64,000 nt of DNA from Rhizopus sp. PT2906 (Eukaryota > Mucoromycota > Mucoromycetes > Mucorales > Rhizopodaceae), in NCBI GenBank assembly GCA_025529335.1, contig JAMYHX010000056.1, positions 1 through 64,000 of the forward strand. The letters run 5' to 3'. Shown here in pieces: positions 24,401 to 35,839 of this stretch (position 1 is its first letter; each line of letters opens with the position of its first letter). Under the pieces are notes generated by a model. That model saw only the letters and a list, made by a program, of their open reading frames with translations, made no database searches and had not been told where the DNA came from. Made by a program: the position numbers and the translations under genes.

Positions 24401-25157
24401 ATCCAAAGATAAACTCATTGTTGATCGATCTGAGCGCACCTGCATGTTTTTCGATCAACCGATCCACAACTCTATAAGCCGCATTTCGTGTACTCTGAGG
24501 AAACGTCTGGACATCAACGCGCTCCATGATCCTATTACCGTGGATTCATGCGTATATTAGTAAAGAGGATGAGACAGAAATACAATAACCATAAACCTTT
24601 TGATAACTGAAACAGCATTACTGCTCGTAAAGTGAGAATAGCCTGATAAAGCAAATAATCCATCCAGTAAGTGCTGAACACAGGTCTTGTCTGATAATCT
24701 ATCACAATAAAAATCGACCAAGACAGAGACTGTGAAATGTATTAGTGTATTTTTCTTTAGTTGCCACTGGTTACACTGTTACCAGCTGATTCGTTAATAT
24801 CCTCTTGACGACATTCCGTTAGACTAGTTGAGAGCAATCCCGTGGCTAAATTAGGAATATAAAGGAGTGTTGTAAGTATCCCTTTCCCCCCCTTTTTTTT
24901 CTTATAAAGGGTTATATTGTTACCTTTTGCACGAACGAAGCCATCGTCATTTGTCAAGTATTCGCCTAATGTTTGAATCAGTTGCAATAAATTTTCTTGA
25001 ACAGAACCTTGGTTGACATCTATCATGTATAATTATTATAAATTATGACAATAGTAAAGATATGAGTTTTACATGAAGTGACTTGTTGAGTGGCCTCTAT
25101 TGCTTCAGCAGAAGAGGTGTCGGTTGTGATCATATATTTTGTTACGTGCTTCTCCAT
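21498..25157 (-). CDS. MMS19: MMS19 (Met18), HEAT-repeat subunit of the cytosolic Fe-S targeting complex
   Basis: MMS19 hands Fe-S clusters to nuclear DNA repair, replication and telomere enzymes such as XPD and DNA polymerases. Twelve exons (25157-25073, 25019-24924, 24845-24783, 24729-24597, 24531-24297, 24250-24150, 24098-23530, 23479-22789, 22732-22437, 22376-22120, 22060-21905, 21848-21498) close to 1010 aa, the normal family size. Diagnostic blocks: FEVTFCYFPITFKPPPNDPY with GITAEDL in the N-terminal MMS19 domain, CLASTPHFAKFAVPLILEKL, HEAT repeats throughout, and the C-terminal LDDRKRIVRKEAVDCRSKW. The start MEKHVTKYM at 25157 is the first Met of the open exon. The divergent URC4 gene starts 560 bp away. 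Confidence 0.94.
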
Positions 25158-25716
25158 TTTAGTGGATAAATAGATAACCTTTGCATCACGCAGAGAACTT
25201 CTTTTGATAGATGTGACGGCGAAAATTATTGTGCAATTTTAACTTTATTGAAAGACAGAAAGCATTACCAGTTATGGATACATGTTCTTTTTTGTTCTTT
25301 TGTTTAAAGTTGATAATTCAACCGCTATATACCAGGGAATGGTGACATAAGATAACCATGATCTCCGTTTCCATAACAACAAAAAAGTTGGTACTGTGAT
25401 ATTCACAGTGATATATTTTCATGCAAACAGGGAGTAGGTTTCACAGTAAAAGGGAGCTCAAAAAAAATGCTCCTTAACAAATATCAAAGTTGGATTAAAC
25501 TTTATAATAAGCTCACACTGATCATACTCCCATGAAATAAGGAGAAATAAATTATGTGTGGCCAACCTTTTGATTACCCCTTAAACTTGAGTTACTTTAC
25601 ACAGACTTTATATTCAATCATAAAGCGTGTTTATAAACCTTGTTTCTTCTTCTCCCCTTTTTCACTTTTAAACTTTCCTTTCTTCTTCTTTTCTCTTTCT
25701 TTTATGTTATAATAGT
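25158..25716. other. Divergent promoter region MMS19 / URC4
   Basis: About 560 bp between two divergent starts. It is AT-rich, with a pyrimidine-rich block (25650-25705) just before the URC4 ATG. There is no coding content. Confidence 0.6.
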
Positions 25717-27160
25717 ATGGCTCCCTTCATGACCAACATGACTAATAATATTAATGACAACAATAACGACACAGAATTTCTCTTGGGATTAAACGCCGTA
25801 CGTGAAAGATGCTATAAAGTACAAGAAGCAGCCAGTCGTAATCGTTTACAACACTTTGATATTGATCAATCAAAACTGGATGAAATGGTTCAATATGTCA
25901 TCTCTGTTATCAAGCGTGATTACGATAGTCCTTCTGATATTCCCGTCTATGGTCGATGGCGTCATTTTGATGTGGGTGGTAAGCCTCGTCTGAACCAACT
26001 CATTCAGCAGTGGGCTACCTTGGGTCTTGATAACATGGAGCAAACAAGAAAACTCATTGATATCCTTGTCATTGCCTGTCTTATGGATGTGAAGCCTTGC
26101 CAAACCTGGACTTATATCGAACAATCTACGGGTAGAGTGTTCAAGCGAAAGGATGGTATCGCTATTGCTATACTAGACATGTTCCTCAAGGGAACCTTCT
26201 CCAGTGATCCCTCTCAGCCTCATCGAGTTGACTCTGAGGCCCTTAGTCGGTTAACCCTTGATACTTTACATAATGGCTTACAATTTAATGAAACGAACTC
26301 CTTTGTGGGTATTGAAGAGCGATATGACGTTCTTGTCAACCTTGGCCATGCCCTAAAGAACCGTACAGACTATTTTGGAAAAGATGCCGTTCGTAGACCG
26401 GGCAACATGCTTGGTAAGTGTATAAAAGCGTTTTTTTTTTAAAAAAAAGGGGAAGACCGTGCTGACTCCTTAAATAGACTATCTGTTTGATCATCCTACA
26501 ACGATCAAGACCAAAAAGGGTCCGCTCATCAGTATCGAAACCATCTGGCCTGTTGTGCAAGAAATGGGAGAACTCTGGGCGTCGGAGGAAAACATTGGTG
26601 GTACAAAAGGGTATGGCGATGTTTGGCCATGCGCAGCACTACTCAACCCTAACCAAAGCAATCCAACGGGAACAGAGCATTACGTGCCCTTCCACAAGTT
26701 ATCACAATGGATCGTCTACTCCGTGATTGAGCCAATGGAGAAGTTATTGGGAGCTACTATCGAAGGAACCGACTTGCTGACACCCCTTCCGGATTACTGT
26801 AACGGTGGTCTCCTTATTGATACTGGGTTTATTACACTGAAGCCTAAAGATTACGAACGTGGCATACAAAACTATCTTGCCAACTCATTACTTCCCTATC
26901 AACCCAAGATTGAAGTTGCTCCGATGTTTGATATGTCGGATCCTGTCGTCACCGAATGGCGTGCTCTGACGGTGGCCTATCTTGATTTGGTAGCAGAACG
27001 AGTTCGACAGACATTTAGATTAAGCAAAAAATTACTTTCACTTAGCCAACTTATTCAAGGTGGAACATGGAGTGCAGGCAGAGAATTGGCAGAGATATCA
27101 AGACCTAATACGCATGAACCTCCAATTGTCATTAAATCGGACAAACGAGTCATCTATTAA
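25717..27160 (+). CDS. URC4: URC4-like uracil catabolism protein (DUF1688)
   Basis: Two exons (25717-26413, 26478-27160) give 459 aa. The sequence follows the DUF1688/Urc4 family: LNAVRERC near the start, IPVYGRWRHFDVGG, VGIEERYDVLVNLG, RPGNMLGKCIKA read across the intron edge, DHPTTIKTKKGP, WPCAALL, VPFHKLSQW, DYCNGGLLIDTGF and VTEWRALTVAYLD. In budding yeasts such as Lachancea, URC4 is needed for the URC pyrimidine-degradation pathway; its biochemical activity is unresolved. No other URC gene is near it here. Confidence 0.9.
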
Positions 27161-27301
27161 GCTTGTTTCTTTTTTCTTTTCTTTTTTATTGTGTTTATCA
27201 CTGATAAAAAAAAAATAAATAACAAAGTTTTTCCTTTATATATAAAAGAGATGACAATGACAAAATATGAAATAAAATGCACACATTCAAGGATTGAAGT
27301 A

Positions 27302-28737
27302 TTAAAAAATGTTGAGGGTTGGGTTTTTATCAAGACATGAACTGATGGCGTCCACCTCTTTCTCGGTGATTGTATGACATGCCATGCTACATTGAGCTTT
27401 CCTTTTAAGATCATCACACAAGGCATCCAGGTTAAATTCTGGCATTTCTTGTTGAATTTCTTGATGAAAGTCGTATAAATATTTGCCTTCTTCTTTAGCC
27501 TTTCTTAATTTTTCAATGAAACGTTGTTTTTTGTCGGCTGGTGATGCTATAGTAGGCACTTGTGGTAATCCAAATTGTTGCGCCATGTCAAGACCAAAGA
27601 GATCAACGTCACCGAATAGCCCGGAGAGATCTTCATTCGGGAACAAAAAGTCATCGACTGCGGTTGTTGTTGTTGTTGTTGTATTGTTGTTGTTGTTGTT
27701 GTTATTATTAGTATTTGGCATGCCATAATTTGTAAATAAGTCATCTTTTCCATGAATCAGCAGGTCGTTACCCACGGTGAGAGAAGCTTGATTGAACAAA
27801 TTAGATTGGTCATCAATAAGACCAAACTGAATAGGTTCGATAGCATTAAATAAAGGTGTTTCATTATTATTGGACAGGGGTGACGCTTGCTCAGCAGATG
27901 AACTTGTACCATCTTCTGTGCCACTACCACTACTGCTGCTGCCACTACTACTGTTACTCCTACTGTTACTACTAAAGCTATTGCCTCCATGACATCCGCT
28001 GCTGTCACTTCTGTTGGATGATAACTGAGGATGATTGTCTTTTGTTGTATGAACGGGAAATTGAAATGTAAATTGAGCTCCTTTTAATGCATAATTTTCT
28101 TCTTGCAGCTGTCTCAGCATTTCTTTTAGCTGCTGATTTTCTTTAATCAGGTCTTCATCTTTGGCAGCAGCAAGCGCTTCAAGCTCCGCAATGCGTGCTT
28201 TTAATTCCGCAACATGTTTCTCTTTTCGGTCTCGAAAGGCTCGTTGAGCCGCTCTGTTCTGTGCCTTTCGTTTTTGTTTAGGGTCTACTGGACCATCCTG
28301 AAAAGATTAAGATTAATATACATAGAAAAAGGGGGAATAACAGTAAAAATAAAGTATTACATTAGGTTGTGATTTCTCCTGCAAAGGCTTACGACCTGCT
28401 CTTTTAGGTGCAGTAGTCACTACTTGATCAACTAGAATATAACACAAGGTTTTAATTTATTTTTTCCCATCATTTTCCCTTTAATGTTATTTACCTTTAT
28501 CAAGATCTCTTTTGCCACTTGTTGCTTTTGTGTCATTATTTATACTTTCATCCTGATTAACTTTAAAGCATGACGTGTTAACATGAAGTTGCTTATCTGA
28601 GGTTATTAAACCTAACCTTGATCATATATAGGATTGTTGACTTGATGACTAGCAATAGCGGCATTAAGCAAGCCTAGGCTTTTATCATTTAGATTGAATG
28701 GAAATAAATCGATAGCGCTGTTCGATGACATAGACAT
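27302..28737 (-). CDS. Yap1/Pap1-like bZIP transcription factor
   Basis: Exons 28737-28617, 28560-28495, 28431-28361 and 28297-27302 close to 417 aa. The basic region KRKAQNRAAQRAFRDRKEK has the Yap-type Gln and Phe (NxxAQxxFR), followed by a leucine zipper (heptads from ELKARIAELEAL to MLRQLQEENYAL). The C-terminus has a Pap1 domain with Cys in ALCDDLKRKAQCSMACHT and SSCLDK, like the redox-sensing c-CRD overlapping a Crm1 export signal. The middle is Ser/Gly-rich and contains Asn and Thr homopolymers encoded by GTT repeats (27660-27715). Only one Cys lies in the middle region, so a canonical three-Cys n-CRD is absent. Role: probably oxidative or metal stress response. Confidence 0.92.
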
Positions 28738-28959
28738 TTGGCCTTGCAATAAATAGAACTAGATATATAAAAAAAAAGGGAGAGAAAATAACGGAAAGAA
28801 AAAGAAGGTATTACTAATAGGTCTTCAGCCTTTTTTTTTTACTCAAAAAGGTAGTTCAAGTCACATTTTAACTTTTTGATCTCATTGGTTAAAAAGCACC
28901 TGGGTGTTTCCCTCTCTTTTTTATTTTTTTTTTTTCTTTTTACTTTGCTACCTTTCAAA

Positions 28960-29724
28960 ATGGTTAAATTCTACCAACACGCATTTTCCTATGAGTAAGA
29001 AATAAACAGAATAAAAGAGACGACATGCAATAACATGCATTCTAGTTATCCGTGGCAAAATGTTACTTTAGCCTTTTGGTTAAGGTACCCAAATCCATTC
29101 GCTTCTCACGGTAAATAAGTAAAAACAAGAAAAGACTGTTATTGATCATTATTTAGTGCTTGCTGTGGATGTCTTGGATCGATATGTGGATGAGAATGGT
29201 ATATTGAAAACAACAAGGCTTGTTCTCAAAAAGGGCAAGGCACCTAAATGGTTTCCTGAAAATGTAAAGTCAAACAACTACAATTTGCAAACAATAACTC
29301 AATGTTGTCCATATAGATCCTCAAGAACTCTGAAGCCTTTGTGATTGAAGAGTCTGAGGTTGATCCGAAGAATAAGACAATGATCACTCGTACAAAGAAC
29401 TTGAATCATGTCAGAGTGATGCAAATTGAAGAAACACAGATATTTAAGCAACATGATCAAAATCCTGATTGGACATCTTGTAAAACAGAAGCTCGTATCA
29501 TTTCTCGATTTGGCTGGGGATTAACTAGTAAGATCGAAGGATTTGGACAGAGTACCTTTATTGCCAATGCAGCCAAGGTATATGTTGTATTGTATTATAT
29601 TAATATATATGACTCAATTATCTTTCAATAGGCTCGTAAAGGAATGCAGCATATCCTTCAACGTATTCGTGACAAGCAAGCTTCGAGAGTTTCCTTCCTG
29701 CACCAACAACAGCAAACTGTCTAA
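28960..29724 (+). CDS. PRELI/MSF1-domain intermembrane-space lipid transfer protein (Ups family)
   Basis: Exons 28960-28994, 29046-29110, 29157-29263, 29317-29577 and 29632-29724 close to 186 aa, the typical family size. MVKFYQHAFSYDYPW and LAFWLRYPNPFASHVLAVDVLDRY are the PRELI N-terminus, and NHVRVMQIEE plus TEARIISRFGWGL and KARKGMQHIL complete the domain. Ups proteins with Mdm35 shuttle phosphatidic acid or phosphatidylserine between mitochondrial membranes for cardiolipin and PE synthesis. I cannot tell Ups1 from Ups2/3 type by eye. The first exon is only 35 nt. The gene is divergent from the bZIP gene, with 222 bp between the starts. Confidence 0.9.
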
Positions 29725-30654
29725 AAAAGATCAGTCCACAATTCTTTAAAATGTACTATTTATTGTATACATCACACCTCCTCTTCATTACATCCACCCT
29801 AACACTCAACTCTTTTGTTTCCTTATTCCCTCTTCTCTCTTATCCTCCTTTGTACATACAATCTTTTTGCTTTAAAAAATAAAATAAAATGCAATTTTCG
29901 CTCTCTATACTAATCATGTGACATTCGTAACCTGTCAATTTTATAATAAACTTGACTGTGTTAAAGGCTATCCAAAGAACCGCTTAACGGGACATTTATA
30001 TAACATAAAGACTGTCATCAAAACTTTTGATTCTCATACACAGGTTGATCCCTGTTGCAAAGTATAGTTTGTTCTCGTTCGGAAGCAATTGAGATATTTT
30101 ATCCGTTGCCAAACTTTAATTGAAACTAATGGGAATTTAATGTCCCTTTTTGACTATTTTCATGCCACTCTATTTTTTCGTTTGAAATCAATGCATTTGG
30201 TCAAGCCACTCATTCTTCCATAATGACGTTTTTCATCAGGATCACAAGATGTATATCCCCCTTCCTTTGTTGATTTAGTCTCTGATCTATTGATCAAAAT
30301 AAAAGCTATCATTGATAATATTGTTGTCATCTGATTCACTGTCAGATTATAAAGTATTATTAAGTACGTCAATTGCCCTTATGCTAAAAATTATTTATAG
30401 TGCTCTCTATTTCACTGGTACTTTTATCATCATCATTGTGGTTGAAAGATGCAGTTTCAGTGGCAACACATGCTGTCTCTTCCTATTCTTACTTTAACCC
30501 TTGATGAGCCCCCCGTGTAATCCTAAAGTGGATACGCCCTGAGTGGGAAAAATGTAAACTTTTGCTTAAGCATGCAGTGACTGTAGTGTGACTACTTTCT
30601 TTTTTAAAAATAAGCCAGCCAAGAGAGAAAAAAAAAAAGGTTTTATTCTTCATT
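29725..30654. other. Intergenic region, no gene seen
   Basis: About 930 bp. The left part is a probable 3' flank with a T/C-rich stretch and AAAATAAAATAAA near 29875. The right part is the PNO1 promoter. Two roughly 70-codon ORFs on opposite strands near 30160-30500 have no recognisable content. Confidence 0.55.
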
Positions 30655-31570
30655 ATGGCTTCATTGGAATCATTTAAAGCACCTACATTAGTAAGCAAAA
30701 AGACTCAAAAAGAAATCCAAAAGGACGACGATGAGGATGATGTCTTGATCGATGCCAATGCTGTACCTTCCTCAACATCAGCTGATGCCGACATGGAAGA
30801 TGCTGAAGACAAACCCAACTTTGCACCTGCCAGTGCCGTGGAAGAAAAGGTACTATTTTACAATATTTAAAGAAATATGTATACTTATTGATGATTGAAT
30901 GCTTAGAAAGTGACCAAAGGTTCTCGTAAGATACCTATCCCTCCTCATCGTATGTCACCTTTAAAAAGACACTGGTTGGAAATCTATTCTCCTCTTGTTG
31001 AACATATGAAACTCCAAGTCAGAATGAATGTCAAGACCAAATCAGTCGAACTCAAAGTAAGCATTTCTTTATAAAATATGACATGCATTAATCAACTCTG
31101 CATAATATAGACTTCAAACTTGACCGAAGATGATGGAGCATTACAAAAGGGAGCCGATTTTGTCAAGGCCTTTGCCTTAGGTTTTGAAGTAGAAGATGCC
31201 ATGGCACTGTTAAGATTAGATGATATCTATTTGGATACTTTTGAAATCAAGGATGTAAAGACATTGCACGGTGATCACTTACCTCGTGCTATTGGTCGTA
31301 TTGCAGGTAGAGATGGTAAAACCAAGTTTACGATTGAAAACGCAAGCAAAACAAGAATTGTCTTGGCTGATACGTAAGTCGTGTGTGTGTGTGTGTTTTA
31401 AATAATAGTAACACTAACTTTATCTCCATAGCAAAATCCATATTCTTGGCTCATTCCAAAATATCAAGATTGCACGAGACGCTGTTGTGAGTCTTATCTT
31501 GGGTAGTCCACCAGGCAAAGTGTATGCTACCCTTCGTACCATCTCTGCTCGCATGAAGGAACGCTTTTAG
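30655..31570 (+). CDS. PNO1: PNO1 (Dim2), KH-domain pre-rRNA processing factor
   Basis: Exons 30655-30849, 30907-31056, 31111-31373 and 31432-31570 close to 248 aa. PNO1 binds the 3' end of 18S pre-rRNA with Nob1 during cytoplasmic 40S maturation. An acidic N-terminus (DDDEDDVLIDAN) leads to RKIPIPPHRMSPLKRHW, FALGFEVEDAMALLRLDD, the KH2-type GRIAGRDGKTKFTIEN and HILGSFQNIKIARDAV, ending in RTISARMKERF. These are nearly invariant family blocks. A GTGTGT run sits at the start of the last intron. The gene converges on MTD1 (88 bp between stops). Confidence 0.97.
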
Positions 31571-31658
31571 ACTCTTTTCTCTTTGTATATTTCTTTTTTT
31601 TTCCTTTGCATTAATAATCTCTTTGCAGTCATTTCTTTCTTTTATTTTCAAGATAAAA

Positions 31659-32663
31659 CTATCTATTAATCATCTCTTTTTGCTGTTGTTCTTGTTGATA
31701 CTGTTTTCCTTGCTGATAGTCATATAACCTCAATAAATTTCTTTTCAGCATCGTCACTGTTACTTTACCCACAGCTGGAACGAAATAAGACGCTTTGGAA
31801 GTAACATTGCTTTCGAAATTAGCATATTCTGAGAAATTGATGGCTATAACCCCAGGCTTCAAAAGCGCTGTAGGAACTCGATAGTGACGGAAAGGTACAC
31901 CTGTGATGACTATATCTGATTGGGGTATGATCTGCTCTTGTCTAAAGGGTGTACCTTTCATTCCGGTGGGTGTAAACAGCTGAACATCATTAGCATCAAC
32001 TGAATAGACAACGGCACCTTCATAAGCCAAAAGAGTCGCCAGGGGTTTACCCACCACATCACTTCGATTCATGATCGTCACTGTCTTGTCCTTGAGTCGC
32101 TGACCAAACTCCAAGTGTGATTTGAACTCGCCAATATGTTCCAAAGTCTATAGAGGGGAGAATAAGTTTCTCTCTTTCTGAATCCCAGTTTCATTTAATA
32201 TATATATATTCTTGATCATTGTATGAACCTTGATAATAGCCAGGGGCGTACATGGTACAATATTTTTATCATAATGCCGCTTGTTTTCATAAATGTTTTG
32301 AATTGCTCTCTGACTTAGACCCTCCACATCCTTGAAATAGCTTACTTTGTTCCGTATGGATGCATCCACTGGATATCCAAAAACGGGATAATAAATCATC
32401 ACTCCATGTACGTCTTTGCTCAAATTTGCTTTTACTATTTCATGTTCCAAGTCATGCTTATCAACCTGCATCAATTTAAATTGCACGCCTGTCTCTTGAC
32501 AGGTCCTGGCTGTCCACTCTGCGTATTTCTTAGATGCAGGGTCTTGGTTTGCTAATAGTCCAACGAGAGTAGGCTTTGATTTGTAATTCTCTATCCTTTG
32601 CTTTAGATATTGTCGAAAGGGTCTGGCGATTTCAGAAGCAAGGATTGTCTTACAGGTTGACAT
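31659..32663 (-). CDS. MTD1: NAD-dependent 5,10-methylenetetrahydrofolate dehydrogenase
   Basis: Exons 32663-32229 and 32147-31659 give 307 aa. It oxidises 5,10-methylene-THF to methenyl-THF in cytosolic one-carbon metabolism. Visible blocks: LVGLLANQDPASKKYAEWT, GVMIYYPVFGYPVD, FKDVEGL, VPCTPLA, then the nucleotide-binding VTIMNRSDVVGKPLATLLAYEG and SDIVITGVPF, VPAVGKVTVTML. The overall pattern fits monofunctional yeast Mtd1 rather than the trifunctional C1-THF synthase. The C-terminus is Gln-rich (QQGKQYQQEQQQ), beyond the usual end. An in-frame Met upstream is possible, but MSTCKTI at 32663 fits best. Confidence 0.93.
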
Positions 32664-33181
32664 ATCATGAATATGAATAAGAGTTTTAAGAAAAAAAAAA
32701 AGTAAAATATTGACAGCGGTCTCGGAAATGAGGAAAAACAAAAATCTGAGGTCGAATGTAGTGTGATGATAGGACAACACACTATTGAGAATCTACTAAA
32801 TGTTTATCAAATGAATATAAGCATTGAAATAAAGCTTGAAAGATAAGAAGAAGAAAAAAAAGATATCAAAAAGTGCATGACATATCTATAAGGCTTTAAC
32901 CATAATGATTGGCTAATTCAAGTTTATCCGATAGTAAATAAATGATTGACCGGGTATAGTTTACACCGTATCCTGATCATGAATGTGTAAGACAGATAGG
33001 TACAACAACAAACAAACTTGATATATGATCAAGCTATGAATCAGCAGATGTGTCTGTGTGATATTTATTTTCTATTCCAAGGAGGGGGAGCAACAAAGAT
33101 GATTTCAAATGGTATATGTGTAAGAGAAAGATGCATACTTTTTTTTTGCTATCGGGCCAGCCAGGACACAACGTGCAAAGT
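32664..33181. other. Intergenic region (MTD1 promoter, FAF1-like 3' flank)
   Basis: About 520 bp, AT-rich; no coding sequence or RNA gene recognised. Confidence 0.55.
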
Positions 33182-33999
33182 TCATTTTTTTGATTTTTTG
33201 CTTCCCTGACGCTGAATTCGCTGTATGTCGGATTTACGTAAAGTCAAGGTAGCACCCTTCATTTTGCCAACACCAGTTGTGATACCTGGATCACGATCTC
33301 TCTTCTTTGGTTTCGTTTTCACATAAAGATGCTTGAGTGATTTATGATAGATTCCGAGGTCCTTGGCTTCTTGCAGCTTTTCGAGATTACGGCGTTTATG
33401 TGCCTCATTCACCTTTAGCTTGAGTGGTAAGGGCATCTTTTCTTTGGGTGTAGGCTTTGCACCCAATGTTTCCAATTTCTGTAGGGTATGTCTTCGTCTT
33501 TCTTTTGATGTCATCTCTTCTCTTTCCAATTCTTCCAACAACTTTGAAGTTGCAAGTAACTGTTTTAATTCCACATCGTGTCGTTCATTTTCACTATCTG
33601 TATTTAATACAACATACAATAAACAGTATTATGACTTACGCCTCTTCTTCTAGTTCCTGGGGTGTCATCGCTGGTTGTTTCTGTTCAGGTTTGTCGGGTA
33701 GCGTAACTCTTGAATCCTAAGAAATGGTCAACATGACTTATCCATGACATATATTCCGTTATACTTGCCATAAACCTTCTTTTCTCTGACTTGTCTTCAA
33801 ATAAAGGCTTCCTTTCTAATATAGATCCGTCAAATACAACTACGGTGGGGCCATTGCTTTTAGGTTCTTCCATTGTCTTTGTCTTTTTTTGTTTTGCATT
33901 AGAATCAGCTGTTGTCTTTCTCTTTTGATTCTTTTGAACAAGAGGATTATGAGCCGTGTTGGCCTTGATATTGTTGATCAGACTGGCTAATGAAGACAT
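33182..33999 (-). CDS. FAF1: FAF1/C1orf131-like 40S ribosome assembly factor
   Basis: Exons 33999-33776, 33708-33640 and 33593-33182 close to 234 aa. It is a small, very basic nucleolar-type protein. PTVVVFDGS in the first third, a central Glu/Lys coiled coil (LEELEREEMTSKERRRH), and the C-terminal VGKMKGATLTLRKSDI match the yeast Faf1 / human C1orf131 family needed for early pre-18S cleavages. A Lys-rich tail (KTKPKKRDRD, GSKKSKK) supports nucleolar localisation. The first intron uses a weak donor (AG|GTTTAT) chosen because it alone keeps the frame; the junction sequence KRRVTLPDKP is therefore less certain. Confidence 0.75.
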
Positions 34000-34209
34000 G
34001 AAGGGAGGAAAAAAATATAAAAAAAATAAGCGTAGTATTAAAAAAAGCCACCCTGCTTACTGTTCCACATGTCATCGGATATTTAATTCTTAATCTTATT
34101 GTCCAAGCGCATAAAATGAATGATTTCATTTATTGCGCGGATATAGGACTGATGCCGATCTAAACTCTTTTTTGTTTATTTGCCTGTCATTCGAGGGGTG
34201 TACAAAAGG

Positions 34210-34217
34210 TATATAAA
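34210..34217 (+). promoter_or_regulatory. TATA box of the P450 gene
   Basis: TATATAAA 55 nt before the ATG at 34272, inside the 272-bp divergent promoter shared with the FAF1-like gene. Confidence 0.6.
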
Positions 34218-34271
34218 ACCCAGTTTTTCCTCTATCTCTTTCTCTCTTTTTTTTTTTGTTACTTTATCCCT

Positions 34272-34709
34272 ATGACGCAAAATAAATACTTGGCATTATC
34301 TGCAGTGGCGGCCGCCACTCTAATTATTTACAAATTGTTATCCAAGGAACAAGATAACGAGAAATTGCCTCCGCTGGTAAAAGGTGCCTTACCTCTCTTG
34401 GGCCATATTATTCAATTGCAGCGTAATCCTCGAAAATTCATTCAAGATGCCAAAAAAGAGTATGGTCCATGTTTCCGGTTACGTATTCCCACTCAAGGCA
34501 CTGTCGTTGTTGTCACGAGCGAATTGATACCAGAAGTTATGAAAAATACAAAAAACTTTAGCTTTCCACAAGGCATTGAAAACATTGTGCCTACTGCTCA
34601 AGTCGTCCATCTATCCTATGACCACAAATACATTGCGGAAGAAATCAGTCCGAGAGCAAAGAACCCAGGTATAGACAGGAGGGTGCATAATCGCTGAATA
34701 CACGCTGAC

Positions 34710-34743
<34 letters not shown>

Positions 34744-35834
34744 TTATAGTTGTTTATCCGATTAAACATAATTTTAAAGATGATCAAATCCATATCTTCT
34801 CCACACGCATTCAAACTGCCTTGAGGAAAGGATTACAAGAAGAGTTTGATATAGCGCCAGGCGAGGAACGAGCTGTCAACATGCAAAAAAAACTTGCTTA
34901 TTTGGTTTCAAATATTTCTTGTCCTTGCTTTGCCGTGAGCAATATCAGCAAAGACAAAGAGTTTATCAAAGGCATGGCTGATTTTACCAACAAGATCATT
35001 CGTGCTGGTATATTGGTTACGCTACTCCCAGGATGGCTCGGCAAGTTGCTCATGCGAAGTACGTTTTCTGTAGAGTACGAGATGGATCTCATCATGTCTC
35101 GTCTCGTTCCTGAGCTAGAAAGGTTACGAAGAGAAGGCACTGACGGTACAGAACCTACATTTGCCACCATGGCAATGAACGTGCCCAAGGAAGACGGCAG
35201 ACTTCGCTCGGTGAAGGACGTTGCGTATCACTTTAAAGATATTGCCCTAGCGAGTATCCATACAACTTCTCATTTTGCCACGTTTGCTCTTCATGAGCTG
35301 GCCAGTCGACCTCAGCTAATGGAAGAGCTCAGGAAAGAAGTGAGCACTCTGGACGAATTGACTCCTGAGAGTGTAGCTGATTTAAAACTCATGGACTCAT
35401 TCCTTCGTGAAGTGTTTAGATGCAATACTGATTATCTCGGCCTACATCACCTGACCCTTCGAGACACTTTTCTTTCCACCGGCCATCTGATACCCAAGGG
35501 TACTCTAGTGACACTTGCTATGGATGAAGCACATCAGGACCCTGCCCTGCTTGACATGCCTGACCTGGAGAACTTTAATGCGCACAGGTTCATGCATAAC
35601 GAAGACTTGAAATCAACCTCAACTGGAATCAATCATCTCTCATTTGGAATTGGTTCTCACCGTTGCCCAGGCAGATTCTTTGCCGTCAAGGAACTCAAAC
35701 TGCTCATTGCAGAAATGATTATGAGATACGATGTCAAGACAAGAACAGGAAAACGGGCAAAGGACTTTGTACTCTTGGGTATGACCAAATTTCCACCAAG
35801 GGAGCCACTGATTGTGACCAACAGAAAAGTTTAA
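34272..35834 (+). CDS. Microsomal cytochrome P450 (fungal CYP503/ent-kaurene-oxidase-like group)
   Basis: Exons 34272-34668 and 34750-35834 give 493 aa. The N-terminus is a membrane anchor (ALSAVAAATLIIYKLL) followed by a Pro-rich hinge region (KLPPLVKGALPLLGH). The I-helix reads ALASIHTTSHF, with His where many P450s have an acid, as is common in this fungal group. The ExxR motif is EVFR in FLREVFRCN, the PERF-like segment is NAHRFMH, and the haem loop is FGIGSHRCPGRF with the axial Cys. It lies in the ER and uses NADPH-P450 reductase. Substrate is not predictable; CYP51 is excluded by the I-helix and haem-loop text. The intron carries a CT microsatellite. Confidence 0.92.
34711..34743 (+). 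repeat. CT microsatellite in the P450 intron
   Basis: A near-perfect (CT)n run occupies much of the 81-bp intron and abuts the acceptor TTTATAG, acting as an extended polypyrimidine tract. Confidence 0.85.
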
Positions 35835-35839
35835 TATTA

